DNA from: Amaranthus tricolor
Taxonomy: Eukaryota; Streptophyta; Magnoliopsida; Caryophyllales; Amaranthaceae
Direction of reading: 5' to 3'
Assembly: GCF_026212465.1 (NCBI RefSeq)
Contig: NC_080056.1
Coordinates: 12,618,142-12,682,141, forward strand
Length of the DNA stretch: 64,000 nt
A model generated the notes under the pieces. It searched no databases and had not been told where the DNA came from. It worked only from the letters and a program-made list of their open reading frames with translations. Positions 35,249 to 48,804 of the stretch are shown here, in pieces (the stretch's first letter is position 1; each line of letters begins with the position of its first letter). The translations under genes and the position numbers were made by a program.

Positions 35249-36825
35249 TCGTCATACATGTAGATGCGAGTCGAACACAAGGAAGTTAGGACAAGAAACT
35301 TGTTAATCTCTACTAATTATATTACTTGAGGAGAAAAATAATGGATTGGTTTTTGACTAATAGACTTAGAATGCATTGAATCTATGGATTAAAACTATAT
35401 GATTAAAGATCTAGGGTGTCGATAATCCCATAAATTCTTGTATGATCAAACACTTATTAGTGCTTATGAAATGACGGATTAATTATGTGATTAAATATGA
35501 TCTTGTTAATCTCAAACTCTTGTTCTGTTGATTAACTATTTGATTTAGACCCTATTAATTTGATTCTCACACGCTAGTTTTATTGAACGAATTAATAAGA
35601 ATTTAACTAAAATTTACCCTAAAACAAAGTTGATCCTAATTTCACACGCTGGTTCTATTGACTAGTTCAATAAAGCATATTTAATTTAAGGTTATTGGCA
35701 CAATTCAATCACTTTAATTCTAATTTCATAGACACATTTAATAATCAAAATCATACTTGAATTATAGTTTAAACCCTAGCCTTAGAAAATGGATCTACTC
35801 ACTATTCATGATAAAAACAATAAATAAAAACCCTAGAATGACACTAAGAATGATAAAAGATGATAACAATAAAATTTGCAAAGATAAACAATAATTAAAC
35901 TATGAGACACACAATTAAAGATCCGAGAGACAAAAATAGGAAGAACAATACTACTTTTATTAAATGACAATTTCTAAGAAAACAATTAAGTATGACAAGG
36001 AAACATTAAACTAATATAAATTTGATAATGAAAGATTAAACTAATAATGAGAAAGTAAATCAAAGACAAGAAATTAAAACGACAAGAAATTAAAAGCTTA
36101 TAAGAATTAAAAATAGTGTTCTATGGACGAAGATAAAAAAACAAGGAGGAGGAAGGAGAAGAGGTTTTTAATCTCCCTCCTTGTGCTCCTCAAAGGAGGC
36201 TTAGCCTAATTCCCCTTTCTTAAACACTCCATTAACCCTAGGAACTTAGTTAAACAAAGATAAATAAAATAATACAAAATTAAGGTAATGAAAAAATAGG
36301 CTACATGGAATCCAGAAGAAAAAACCTACTCGGGGTCCACTTTCTCAACCAGGAAGCCGAGTCGGCTTTTTTGGTCGACAATTTCAGCAAACTTCAGACG
36401 ATCGTCATTTCTTGCTCGATTATCGAAATCGGGCACATAGTATACTGTTGGAAAGCTCTTGAAATCTAGTTTCCAATGCCGTAAATCTTATATTAATACA
36501 ATCTTCCTATCAAAAGTTATGACCAAAAGAGTAGACATGTATTAAATTTCATCACTTTTACATTATAAACAATCTTCTAATACTCTTTTGCTCATTTTCT
36601 TTGTAGAGAATTTTCACTCAAGCTAAAATTTCCTTAGTAAACTCTGTTATTATTAAAACCATAAGAATTATGCTTAAAACAAAATTAAAACCACTCAAAA
36701 TCAACATGTATAACCAAAACGGGCAAAGTAACATACATCGTCAAAATAAGCATGAAATTACTAACAACAACCATCATTAAGGAGTATAAAATGATATAAA
36801 TAAGTGCAAATAATTACATTTATCA
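35249..36825 (-). repeat. LTR type B, 3' end clipped by LTR A
   Basis: On the - strand it starts TGATAAATG at 36825 and runs parallel to the + strand copy at 51648-53170, including GTTCGACTCGCATCTACA near its end. It then meets the LTR A start directly. A GCCGAGTCGGC palindrome lies near 36355. Confidence 0.75.
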
Positions 36826-37392
36826 CAATACACCCCTTTTCAGTTGCCTGACATAAATTGTTATAGTTTTCAGCATGTAGAGACGTTTGTTTGTTACATA
36901 AATAGCTCAAACGTTTAGTAAGAAATCAGCTATGGAGGGAGTATGTATGTATTTATTATTTATATATATCTTAAAAATTTTAATTAAATTTCTCTCTATA
37001 AAATAAAATATTTTAAACTGAAAGAATAATAAAAAATGGAGGGAGTATATGTGAAAATGAATAACTGCTGAAATATATTAATTGAAAGATAAAATTGGTA
37101 ACCGTATAATGCATTAATGCCACAATCAATATAAAAATTATTTACAGAAATCCTTACAATAAAATTGTTTTCTGTTATATAAAATGGAAGACAATATTGG
37201 CAACTGCAAAACGACAATCAATCAATATATAATTTTCTTGAATATATATCTTTGCAATTTTCCTACTTAAAAATCACCAAATGGTAATTTAGAAGATATT
37301 AAGTGATGGAAGACAATATTGGTAACCGTAAAATACAACAAATTTAGGGTTAAAAATTAGTTAAGGTAAATTAATGCCAAAATTAATTATTA
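36826..37392. other. AT-rich spacer with two lone Stowaway ends
   Basis: ATGGAGGGAGTAT occurs at about 36931 and 37036, each without a clear left partner. No gene is seen. Confidence 0.5.
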
Positions 37393-37757
37393 CTCCCTCC
37401 GTTCCTTTTTGATCTTCCACATTACTATAACGGGTAGTTTCAAAAGTTCTTCCACTTTAGAATACTTTCTATTTTTAGAAAGTTTTTATCTCACTTTTAC
37501 CCCTTATAATCCCCTTTTCTTTTAATGTACCCATTTTCTTTTATTTATAATTATTTTCTCTCTCATACTTCCAATACAATCATTACTTCACACTACTATT
37601 TAATTAAAATAATACCCACTACAACCTCATACTTCCAATACAATCATTACTTCCCACTATTATATAATTAAAATAATACCCACTACCACCAAAGATTCTC
37701 TTTTTCTTAATCTTTGTGAAATACCCAAATAGGAAGAACAAATAGGAACGGAGGGAG
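37393..37757. mobile_element. Stowaway MITE, 365 bp, with internal duplication
   Basis: TA, then CTCCCTCCGTTCCTTTTTG on the left; CAAATAGGAACGGAGGGAG then TA on the right. Inside, a unit of about 62 bp (CATACTTCCAATACAATCAT to AATACCCACTAC) is present twice in tandem at about 37565-37690. Confidence 0.92.
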
Positions 37758-37828
37758 TATATTCTTTAAAGTTTGAAAGTTCTAAATGATGATATTTTCT
37801 TAATTTTGAGGTTAAACTTGGTAGATAA

Positions 37829-38395
37829 TTTTACTATGATGGTAATATATATAGCCACCAATTTAGGCTAAAAACTTTTTTAATCGAAATTTTCTTAATT
37901 AAAATTTCTAATTTTACTATGATGGTAATATATATAGCCACCAATTTAGGCTAAAAACATTTTTAATCGAAATTTTCTTAATTAAAATTTCTAATTTTAC
38001 TATGATGGTAATATATATATAGCCACCAATTTAGGCTAAAAACTTTTTTAATCGAAATTTTCTTAATTAAAAATTTCTAATTTTACTATGATGGTAATAT
38101 ATATAGCCACCAATTTAGGCTAAAAACTTTTTTAATCGAAATTTTCTTAATTAAAATTTCTAATTTTACTATGATGGTAATATATATAGCCACCAATTTA
38201 GGCTAAAAACTTTTTTAATCGAAATTTTCTTAATTAAAATTTCTAATTTTACTATGATGGTAATATATATAGCCACCAATTTAGGCTAAAAACTTTTTTA
38301 ATCGAAATTTTCTTAATTAAAATTTCTAATTTTACTATGATGGTAACGTATATAGCCACCAATTTAGGATTTAATTGAAATTTTCTTAATTAAAA
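37829..38395. repeat. 83-bp tandem array, 7 units
   Basis: TTACTATGATGGTAA recurs at 37831, 37914, 37997, 38083, 38166, 38249 and 38332. Spacing is 83 bp except one 86-bp unit with three inserted bases. Each unit has ATAGCCACCAATTTAGGCTA and TTAATCGAAATTTTCTTAAT. Units are nearly identical, which implies recent expansion. The last unit is partial. Confidence 0.95.
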
Positions 38396-39230
38396 ATGAG
38401 GTAGTATGTTTAGGCGGCAAAAGTTTTATTCATAGATTGACATGCATGCACTTGGTAACTTCTTTAGTTATAACTGGTATATGTTTCCGTGCAAGGTATA
38501 GAGGTGCAACTTTGTTAATTTAATTTATATGAAATATTTTTATTATATATTCGTAAATAATTTTATTAACAAAAAAAATTTTAGTAAAATGAATGTATTT
38601 TTATTTATCAAAACTATTTTTACTCATAAATAATTTTAACTAATAAAATTTTTCTTTATTTAGTAAATTAATTATTTTTAGTAAACATTAATTCATAGTA
38701 TACCAAACAGAATCCCTTCTATGAAATGAAAATACAATATGACTATAAACAAACACTTTATTCATGATATGCTCCAAATACAATTACTAAAACATTTCAG
38801 GTTACAGTGGGAAATGTTATAAATAAAAGTGATACGTGTAATATTCTTTTACTGTGTAGAATGAATTATTAAGGTAATTAAAACGCAAGAATTAATTATT
38901 ATATTATTTAAATTTCAAAGTAATAATGGATGATTTTTTTAATTTTAATGTCAAATGTGGTAGGTAATTTTACTATGATGGTCACCATACATAGTCATCA
39001 GTTTAGGCTAGAAACTTTCTTAATTGAAATTTTATTTATTAAAAATTTTAAGTTTTGCTATGATGGTAACAATATAGCCACCAATTTATGGTAAAAACTT
39101 TCTTAATTGAAATTTTCATAATTAAAATTACCTAATGGAGAGATAATACGTTTAGGGGGCAAAACTTTTATTCTTAGATTGCCACGTGTGCAAGTGGTAA
39201 CTTCTCTAGTTATAGTTAATTAATTAATTA
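38396..39230. repeat. Diverged second copy of the array and its flank
   Basis: Two degraded 83-bp-like units lie at about 38965-39125 (ATGGTCACCATACATAGTCA and ATGGTAACAATATAGCCACC). They are followed by AAAACTTTTATTCTTAGATTG and GGTAACTTCTCTAGTTATAG, which copy the flank at 38418-38475. Array plus flank was therefore duplicated as a block. The rest is AT-rich. Confidence 0.7.
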
Positions 39231-39720
39231 ATAATTTTCTTCTATGAACTTTGATGTTTAAATTTTATTTTGTACATACAAAAAGAAGTTATAAATACAT
39301 AATTATAAAATGATAGTTAAACATTATTATAATTTGCATAAATATGTAATTTTAACTTCTACACCAATTAGAACTTTGTAAAATATTAATATAAACATAA
39401 ATAATAAAAGAGAAAAACTTGTTGATTAGACATAATGAAATTTCATAGAATAAAACTACTCATAATTAATTTTTGTACAAAATCATGTCTAATACTCTTT
39501 CTTTTCCTTTTTATTTGTCCATTTTACTTTTTACACAATTTTCAAAATAAATTTTAAGCATTAATATTTCTAAACACCAATCATAAAAAACTATAAAATT
39601 GTATAATAAAAACTTTGCATGTGAATAAATATTATCTTTAATATATACCTCTAAAATATTGTTTAAATTTCTCAATCCAAAGTGAAAACTTCTTAATAGT
39701 GTACATTTGACACTTGTAGG
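39231..39720. repeat. Dispersed repeat R, copy 1
   Basis: Phrases such as ATAATTATAAAATGATAGTT, AACTTGTTGATTAGACATAA and a terminal TACTCTTTC...TTTTTATTTGTCC are shared with 41800-42330 and 58830-59460. The right part is a degraded Stowaway-like insertion. It is non-coding. Confidence 0.65.
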
Positions 39721-39944
39721 AGGATAGAGCACATTTACTCAAACATTGAGTAGTGACAGCTTTTTAAGTATACTTGTATAAAACTCGTGCAATGTATGAA
39801 TTTTTAGTTTAAATATCTATATACAAATGTAATCTTTAGGAATATACCATAATAAACTTACTATATAAACTAAAGATGCAGTAGTAATTGTTAAAATATT
39901 GTGATATGTTATTGTTTATTTGTGTAACAACTTAAATTTTGTAG

Positions 39945-40760
39945 ATGATATGATATGATGTTATTTTAAAACCTTTTTATATCATTCTATACTAAAAAAT
40001 TTCTAGGTGATTAATTTTATAAATGTTCAAATTCTTTAGTTTATAAAGATGATAAATTTAAGGTATGTAATAAGTTCAAATTAATTATTTATCAAACATA
40101 GCTTAATATTAGCCATAATTATTCGATTTATTTTATTTTATTTTTAAAAATGGTCAATTAGTTAGTTTATTTATTTTATTTGCCATGTAAGGGCTACATG
40201 AGGGTTACACGTGAAAGTTTTTGATTTTTTATTAAATAGTATTATACTATGATAGGATATGATGTTATTTTAGAACCTTTTTATATCATTCTATGTTACT
40301 AAAATTTCTAGCTGATTAATTTTATAAATGTTCAAATTCTTTAGTTTATAAAGATGATAAATTTAACGTATGTAATAAGTTCAAATCAATTATTTATTTA
40401 ATATAGCTCAATCTTAGCCATAAATTTTCGATTTATTTTGTTTTTAAAAATGGTCGGTTAGTCAGTTTAGTTAATTTTTGCAAGAGCTAATAACAACAAG
40501 TTTATTAATTTTATTTTCTATGTAAGGATTCATCAACCAATAGAAACATTCTATTTAACGGGGCTACATGAAGCTGACACGTGGAATTTTTCGTTCTTTT
40601 TAAATAGTATAATTTAAAAAAAATGGTCTATTAGTTAATTTAGTTAATTTTTGAAAGAGCTAATAATAATAGGTTTACTAATTTTATTTGCCAAGTAGGT
40701 AAACATCAACCAATAGAAACTTTTTAATGTAAGATATCATTGTGATTTGAGGTGTTTAAT
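39945..40760. repeat. 305-bp tandem duplication plus third partial unit
   Basis: GATATGATGTTATTTTA begins at 39952 and again at 40256. The following text (AAATGTTCAAATTCTTTAGT, AAAAATGGTC, ACACGTG) is copied with about 10% change. A partial third unit lies at about 40615-40735. Confidence 0.75.
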
Positions 40761-40769
40761 ATAGCTTTT

Positions 40770-41440
40770 TAATGTAAGATATCACTTTAAGACTATAAAT
40801 AATCATTTAAGTTCATCGCTTACAACTTTAAGGTCTTAAGTCATCACTTTAAGGCTATAAGTAGTCATTTTATGGTGATCAAATGCAACTTTAAATTCAG
40901 TACGTATAAAAATAGGTAATTAATTTAACAATGTAAGTCATTACTTTAAGGTGATAAATCATCACTTTAGATCAATAAGTAATCACTTTAAGGTTATAAA
41001 TACAATCTTAAAATGAGTATTTATAAGCAGTAAGAAATCAATTTTACAAGTCATCACTTTAAGAGGTTAAATTATCACTTTAAGTCTATAAATAATCATT
41101 TTAAGTTTATTTACATACAATCTTAAAATGAGTACTTATAAGTCGTATATAATTAATTTAACAATGTAAGTCATCATTTTAGGGTACGATTATTAATCAT
41201 CACTTTAAGGATATAAGTTATCACTTTAAGAATGTTAGTGATAGTGTTTTATTTTGTTTGATATTGTAAGTCGCATTACTTATAGCCTATAGGTTATAAG
41301 GATCACTTTAAGGGTATAAATAAGCAATTTAAGAATGTAAGTGATACCTTTAAAGTTATCACTAGCAACTTTAAAATGGTTACTTGCAATAAGTAATATG
41401 TAATCACTTTAAGAAGATAAGTAATCATTTTAACTTTTTG
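40770..41440. repeat. Degenerate CACTTTAAG repeat block
   Basis: The phrase ATCACTTTAAG, with neighbours like TATAAGTAATCA and TACAATCTTAAAATGAG, recurs more than a dozen times over 670 bp. The interiors at 28.2-28.4 and 30.2-30.5 kb use the same vocabulary, so this may be an expanded MITE interior. Confidence 0.6.
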
Positions 41441-42389
41441 GTTATAATTAACCTGCAAAAACTGATTTCCATTTGGACAACAATGTTCTTGGGTAAGTGA
41501 CTCTAAAATATTAGATTATTTTAGGTAATTTTTTCAAAAATAAATTGAATGTGTAATGTTATGTTACTCAAATTCATTATTTTCAAAAGATCTATAAAAG
41601 CAAAATCTCTAGAGAAAGAAAAAAAAATTATGAGAAATTATCTCAAAAATTTACCAATTTAAATAAGAGTGATAAACAAAAATGAAATAAAACTGATAGT
41701 TTTATACATTTTCCATGGCATAAAGAATATATTTTACATTCATGCTCCAAATAGTATTTGTTTTCCTGGTAAATATTGATTAATATTTCAATAAATTTTT
41801 AAGGAAGATTATAAATCAATTTTATGTTAATAATCGAAATAAATCAAGATCTTCATATAAAACTTTAAAAGATAACATTACAAACACTGTATAAGTTAAG
41901 ATTATTATTAATTTTCTCCAATAAACTTTAATGTTAAGATTTTATTTTGTGTTATTTTATAGTAAATTTTATTTACTTAACATATACAAAATGAAGTTTA
42001 TAAATATATAATTATAAAATGATAGTTAAATATTATTATAATATGCATAAAATATCTAATTTTAATTTACACTCCAATTAGATATTTGTAAAATATTAAT
42101 ATCAACATAAATAATAATTGAGAAAAACTTGTTGATTAAACATAATCAACTTTCATAGAATAAAATTACACATTGGTATTAATTTTTGTAGAAAAATTAT
42201 ATGTAATACAATTTTTTTTTTGTACACTTTACTTTTTACTCGCTTTTTATAGTAACTTTTGAGCATAATACATTGAATCACGAATCATGAAAAATTATAA
42301 GAATTGTATAATAAAAAACTTTATATTAAGATAAATACAGTAAAATCTCAAATAAATATATATATTATTTTCAATATATAGTACCTCAA
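41441..42389. repeat. Dispersed repeat R, copy 2
   Basis: It shares AATAAATCAAGATCTTCATA, AAAACTTTAAAAGATAAC and AATTATAAAATGATAGTTAA with 58870-59045. It starts with GGGTAAGTGACTCTAAAATA, which resembles GGGTAAGTGATGCTGAGATT at 58701. It is non-coding. Confidence 0.65.
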
Positions 42390-42652
42390 CACTATAAAAG
42401 AATAACAAATTGGCTATCGCACTTTTCATCGCTATTTTAAAGCTAAATGGTCAAAAAGTCGAAAGGGCGATAGGCTAGCGACGGCCACGTAGGCGGACGC
42501 CATTTTGGTGGACGCTAAATTCAAAATCGACGCGAGACCGTCGCCATTTTTCATGGAACAAAGGGCAATGAGAGAGCGACGAACACACCGTCGCCATGGA
42601 AATCAGAGAAGGGTGACCAATAAGCCCGTCACTAGCTTGTCGCCACTGGTGT

Positions 42653-45600
42653 TATAACACTCCTAAATTTTCGACCCCTAAACCAAAACCATAAAGGATG
42701 GGAGGAAATTCGGGTGTTACATAAAAGAAAAGGATAAGAATTAGATAAACGTTAAACATTAACTTTAAAAGGGTGAGTGGAAAGTTTCGGCAGCTTCTCT
42801 TCTAAAAATTGCACATGTGGTAGAGCAATCAGCACAATAAAGCATTAAACTAATCTACAACATCATTGCTTTTAAAATCTCACACCACGGCGGAATGATT
42901 CGTCGCCGGCTTCTTAAATGCCAAGCATGGATCGTGGTTCCAGTGTCGACGTTTGCATTTAAAAAGACTTAACTCCTTAAAACCATACAGAATTATAAAC
43001 TACGCAACGGAAATATAAATATACAAGGGAGGACACTAGGCCTCATAACAAAACACATACAACCAAAGTTTACAAAAGATAACAAGAGCTACAAAATCGA
43101 AAGATAGCGGTATGACACAGGTTATGCTTCGCCCTCATCACTCTCTCTCAATGCAATGCAATGCAAAAGAAGCTCCAATACCTGCTACGCCTGTCTATGA
43201 TCCTCCTGTTGCTGGACATTAGACCAAAGGCCAATGTGTCATAGCAGGACAATCATAGAAAGTCATCAATAATCAAACATAAACATAAACACAAACACGT
43301 ACACGTCAGTAACTAGCATCAAATATAATAAGGCCAACTACTAGATAACATTATATTATAAAACAACGTAAGATGATTTCATAAGACGCAAGCACAGTTA
43401 GTAACCGTTTATCGGGCACTTATACTTCTTAATTTCATTATGTGCTTTCCAACCCAAACCATGTGTTCTTGGGTAGAATGCAGGTCTTCACGCTCCTCTT
43501 TTCAAACATAAACTCTTGCAAAACACGTATAGTATCAACTCGACCAAGGCATTAACAGAATACGTAACACATGACCTTATAGAGCTTGTCTATCTTAAGG
43601 TAAGTGTGATCATAATCTGTAATACCCTTGAGGTAACTTAATTTAGGCACACTTCTCACTAGCATAAACTATTCTATCAATAAGTAGATGTTCTATCAAT
43701 GAGTAAATATTCTATCAAAGAGTAAACGTTCTATCAATGTGTAAGCTTTCTATCAAAGAATGAACCTTCTATCATTAAATAACTTTCGATCAATGAATAA
43801 ACTTTCTATCACTGAATAACTTTCTATCAGTGGATCTTTCTCTACTTCCTGGCATAGTGATCCGGCGCCCATGGCAAAGTATGAGGTCGTGCCCCCTCCA
43901 GTTGACCCTTTCGGGTGCTACCTTTGGGAAAAACTAACACACTGTGGGTACTAAACCAGTGAAGAGGCCACCATATTGGGGTTTGCAAGGCCCGCATGGT
44001 AACACCTCGGTCAAGGGGCGGTATCGGTCGTCCGGCGCCCAGTGACCCAAGCATGCTGATACCCCCGTACGGTGGTCCCGTCGAACCTCACCTAGGGGAC
44101 TACTAAATCAACCAGACATAATCCAGTTGAGTGACGCCAGCTAAACATAATCTAATACTTTATCAGATGGGAATAACTTTCACTTTTGACTATTAATGAG
44201 CGCCCTGAGATAGCAGCACGCCAAAACCCACTAAGCCACTCAACAAAATATGAAATTCACCTCTAAAGGAGTCATTCTAACTCCAAGTCAGGCATAATCA
44301 AATTCTTAGATAAATAAGGGAGTGATCCCCGCCTCCTACTAACACTCTCATTCTCTATAGCTTTTCTAAGCGCAAGGATTTCATAATCGATAGCTCTTCA
44401 TATAAAGTGTACTCACAAGTATCTCATAGTTTCAATGCAATGTATATTATCACAATAAACAATAATATCTTAAGCAAATTGCATACAAGGGTTAGTTACT
44501 ACGTATACGTACCTGTAAGCGTCACTGCACGATCAAAAGTCACAAAATCACCCAACTAAGGCTCTACTTTCCTCTTACGAAATGGGCACCTATATAAGTT
44601 ATGAGTAGAACTAATAAGTTCCCTTAACTACTTTGCCATACCAAACTAAATACCAAAGTAACCGCTATGACCCATTCTACATGAGCTTCCGATTACTCTA
44701 GTACGCACACAACTCATTCAATATAAGCCAAAATAAGATAAGTCTTTCCATCAATTTAAAGTAGAAGTATGTGTGAATCGTTTCTTTACATTAACTAATT
44801 TTGAGCATATCGGCTCGCGTTACCCAAAAATAACTAATCACAACTAAATCTTACAATTTTAATATAATATTAATATAACGATAAGGAAAATATTAGAGTT
44901 ATTGTATCGGGATATCATTTATAGCATTCTACAAAGCTATTAAGAACTATAGTCAAAACAACACGAAAAATAACTTTAGTAACCGTCGACGATAAGTTGA
45001 CATTATGCTCTTGGCTTACTAATATCATGTATCCATAACTTCAATAACAACCTACTAAGGGTATTTGTAATTTACAACAATCAAAACACAACAATTAGTA
45101 ACTATTATTCCCAATTTAATCAATCAAAATCACTTTCATAGTCAACTAACATCATCACCATTACTAATTATTCACAACAATAACCAATCGACCAAATCTT
45201 AAAACAACTTTTAAGGTTATTTAATCAATCATCACCAAAATATAACATAAAACACACATCATTTGTAATTTCATTTCTAAATTCAAACCCTAGTCATTTC
45301 GTGTTCAAAGATAACATATTTAATTAGTACCCATACTAAGATTCAAAGAAACTAATACAAAAACCAACACATCACCTATAATTTCAAATCATACTTCAAA
45401 CCCTAAGTTATAAACATGTTTAATTCATCAATCAAATTCTTACCCACAAAAAAGTTCAATGAAATTAACACAACCAACCTCAAAGTTAATACACTTAATA
45501 AAACTCCAATTAAAAGCTAGAAAAATAAATTTGAGAAAAGAGGAGATGGCTCACAATGTTAAAACTAGCAAAAATGGTGAAGAGGGTAAGTGAAGGTTGT

Positions 45601-46232
45601 GGTGGTGGTGAACCGAGGTTGTCGTGGTGATTGAAGGGCCTAACACAGCCTAGCTGCTGTCCACAGGCTATACAACGCGGCCAAACTATTGTGCACTGGC
45701 TGCACAACGCAGCCTAGCTGCTGGTGGGGGAGGCGACTTAGTCTGCTGCGGCTACTCATGGTGAAGGAGAAGGAAAGCAGGTGGCCTGCCGGTGATGTGG
45801 TGTGCCGGCAGATGTTGTTTTCTTTTGTGGGCCGTGAGGGAGAGGGAGTTTAGAGAGGGAAAGAGGAGGAGGGATGGGCGGCGTGATTCTTATGAGTCAG
45901 GGAAGGAGTACTCACAACCTTAACACATCCTTTTATATTATTTATCTATTTATATTTATTTATTTATTTATCTAGATTCATCTTCTTGCGAGGCACAATT
46001 AAAAACTCACCTCCGTATGCTCACACATTTTAATAAAAAAAATAATTAATTTGATTCGAACCTCTTTATTTAGAAATCATAATTTTTTTAATATAAATAT
46101 ATGTTAATATTTAAATTTGTATATGAAAGAAATTTATTAAAACTACTTCAAAATTAATTTAATATAATTATAAAATACCCAAAAGTCAATAAAATATTAA
46201 TTAATAACGTCAGAAAATCTCCGAGTGTTACA
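42653..46232 (-). repeat. Solo LTR of a gypsy element (Tekay/Del-like), 3,580 bp
   Basis: On the - strand it starts TGTAACACTCGGAGATTTTC and ends GGAGTGTTATA (terminal CA mutated to TA). The flanks GGTGT (42648-42652) and AGTGT (46233-46237) match at four of five bases, as expected for an insertion duplication. There is no gag-pol. Long LTRs with TGTAACAC ends are typical of Tekay/Del chromoviruses, from memory. Open frames near 43.9 and 45.6 kb show no protein family. Confidence 0.65.
43665..43835. repeat. About 20-bp repeat array TTCTATCAATGAGTAAA in the solo LTR
   Basis: About nine imperfect units of 17-21 bp, each starting (T)TTCTATCA or TTTCGATCA, lie in a row. The units differ by several bases, so the array is old. 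Confidence 0.8.
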
Positions 46233-46660
46233 AGTGTTCTGAAACTGATGATCAACCCCTGTCGCCGCCCATTATTGTAGTGGTGACCAAATATTCATCG
46301 CCAACCAATCGCCATACTAGTGGAAAAAACCTCAAATGCTGCGGTTTTTTGGCCACCATATGCTGCGGTTTTGACCCCTAGCATAAGTGATAGCAGCAGA
46401 TAGGCTTTTTTAAATGTTGCGTTTTGAAACCGCAACACAAAAAATTAACTATATGCTGCGGTCCCTGGAAAACCGCAGCATATAGTTAAAATAAAAGCTA
46501 TATACTGCGGTTCCTGGAAAACCGCAGCATATAGTTTTTTTTTTATAATTTTTTTCGTTTTATTAATAATCCAATGCTAATTCATTTCTAATGTACAAAG
46601 TTACAATCAGCAAATAATCACCATAAATTCGTCACTAATATACACTCGATCATTAAAATA

Positions 46661-46940
<280 letters not shown>

Positions 46941-47079
46941 CATTAATAATACATAAATATATACAATGGCAAAAGTATATGTATATTAAAATCTAACAAT
47001 AATTTAACTATATATATATACATATACATACAAAAGTCCAAAATCTAAACAAATTACACTACCAAACACATAAATTAGA

Positions 47080-48490
<1,411 letters not shown>

Positions 48491-48804
48491 AAAAGTTAGT
48501 TTATAACGATATATAATAAATTAAAATAAATTAATAACAATAATATTATAATAATATTTACTTGTTTATGTTTGATAACCATGACAAATCCGGAAGAGGA
48601 TCGTCTTCTTCTATGTCCACAAAGTCATTTTGAGTATTTTCATTACTCTTATTTTTTTGATTTTTGTTTTGTTAAGTTCTATTTTCTTCATTGTTAGTTG
48701 ACAAATTATTCAAGTGTATTTTGTCCATTCATTTGGATTGTTGTTGTTCATTTAGCCTATAATATGTAAATATGAAACCCTAATATTAATTTCAACTAAA
48801 ATTA

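Larger units (their letters stand above)
32656..36825 (-). mobile_element. Mosaic gypsy-type (Athila/Tat-like) element, internally gutted
   Basis: In - strand order: LTR 'B' (36825-35249), LTR 'A' (35248-33804), primer-binding site (33796-33779), about 730 bp of leader and tail without gag-pol, a purine-rich tract near 33050-33060, then a truncated B-type LTR (33048-32656). The Asp-tRNA-like primer site and the CTCGAGGACGAG motif near the 3' end are hallmarks I associate with Athila/Tat elements. The two outer LTRs are different subfamilies, so this is a recombinant or nested composite, not one simple insertion. Confidence 0.7.
42390..46282. mobile_element. Small CACTA-type element split by a solo LTR
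   Basis: The left end is CACTATAAAAGAATAAC. The right end is ATTATTGTAGTG, giving CACTACAATAAT on the other strand. Both ends have subterminal GTCGCC or GGCGAC motifs. Without the inserted LTR it is about 300 bp and cannot code for a transposase. The 3-bp flanks do not match, so the outer edge is uncertain. Confidence 0.5.

Noticed and set aside
37829..38395. Possible CRISPR-like repeat array
   Set aside because: The 83-bp units abut without unique spacers, and the context is a plant nuclear genome. It is an ordinary tandem array.
43842..44054. 70-codon frame in GC-richer part of the solo LTR
   Set aside because: Typical chance frame in a long gypsy LTR; no domain.
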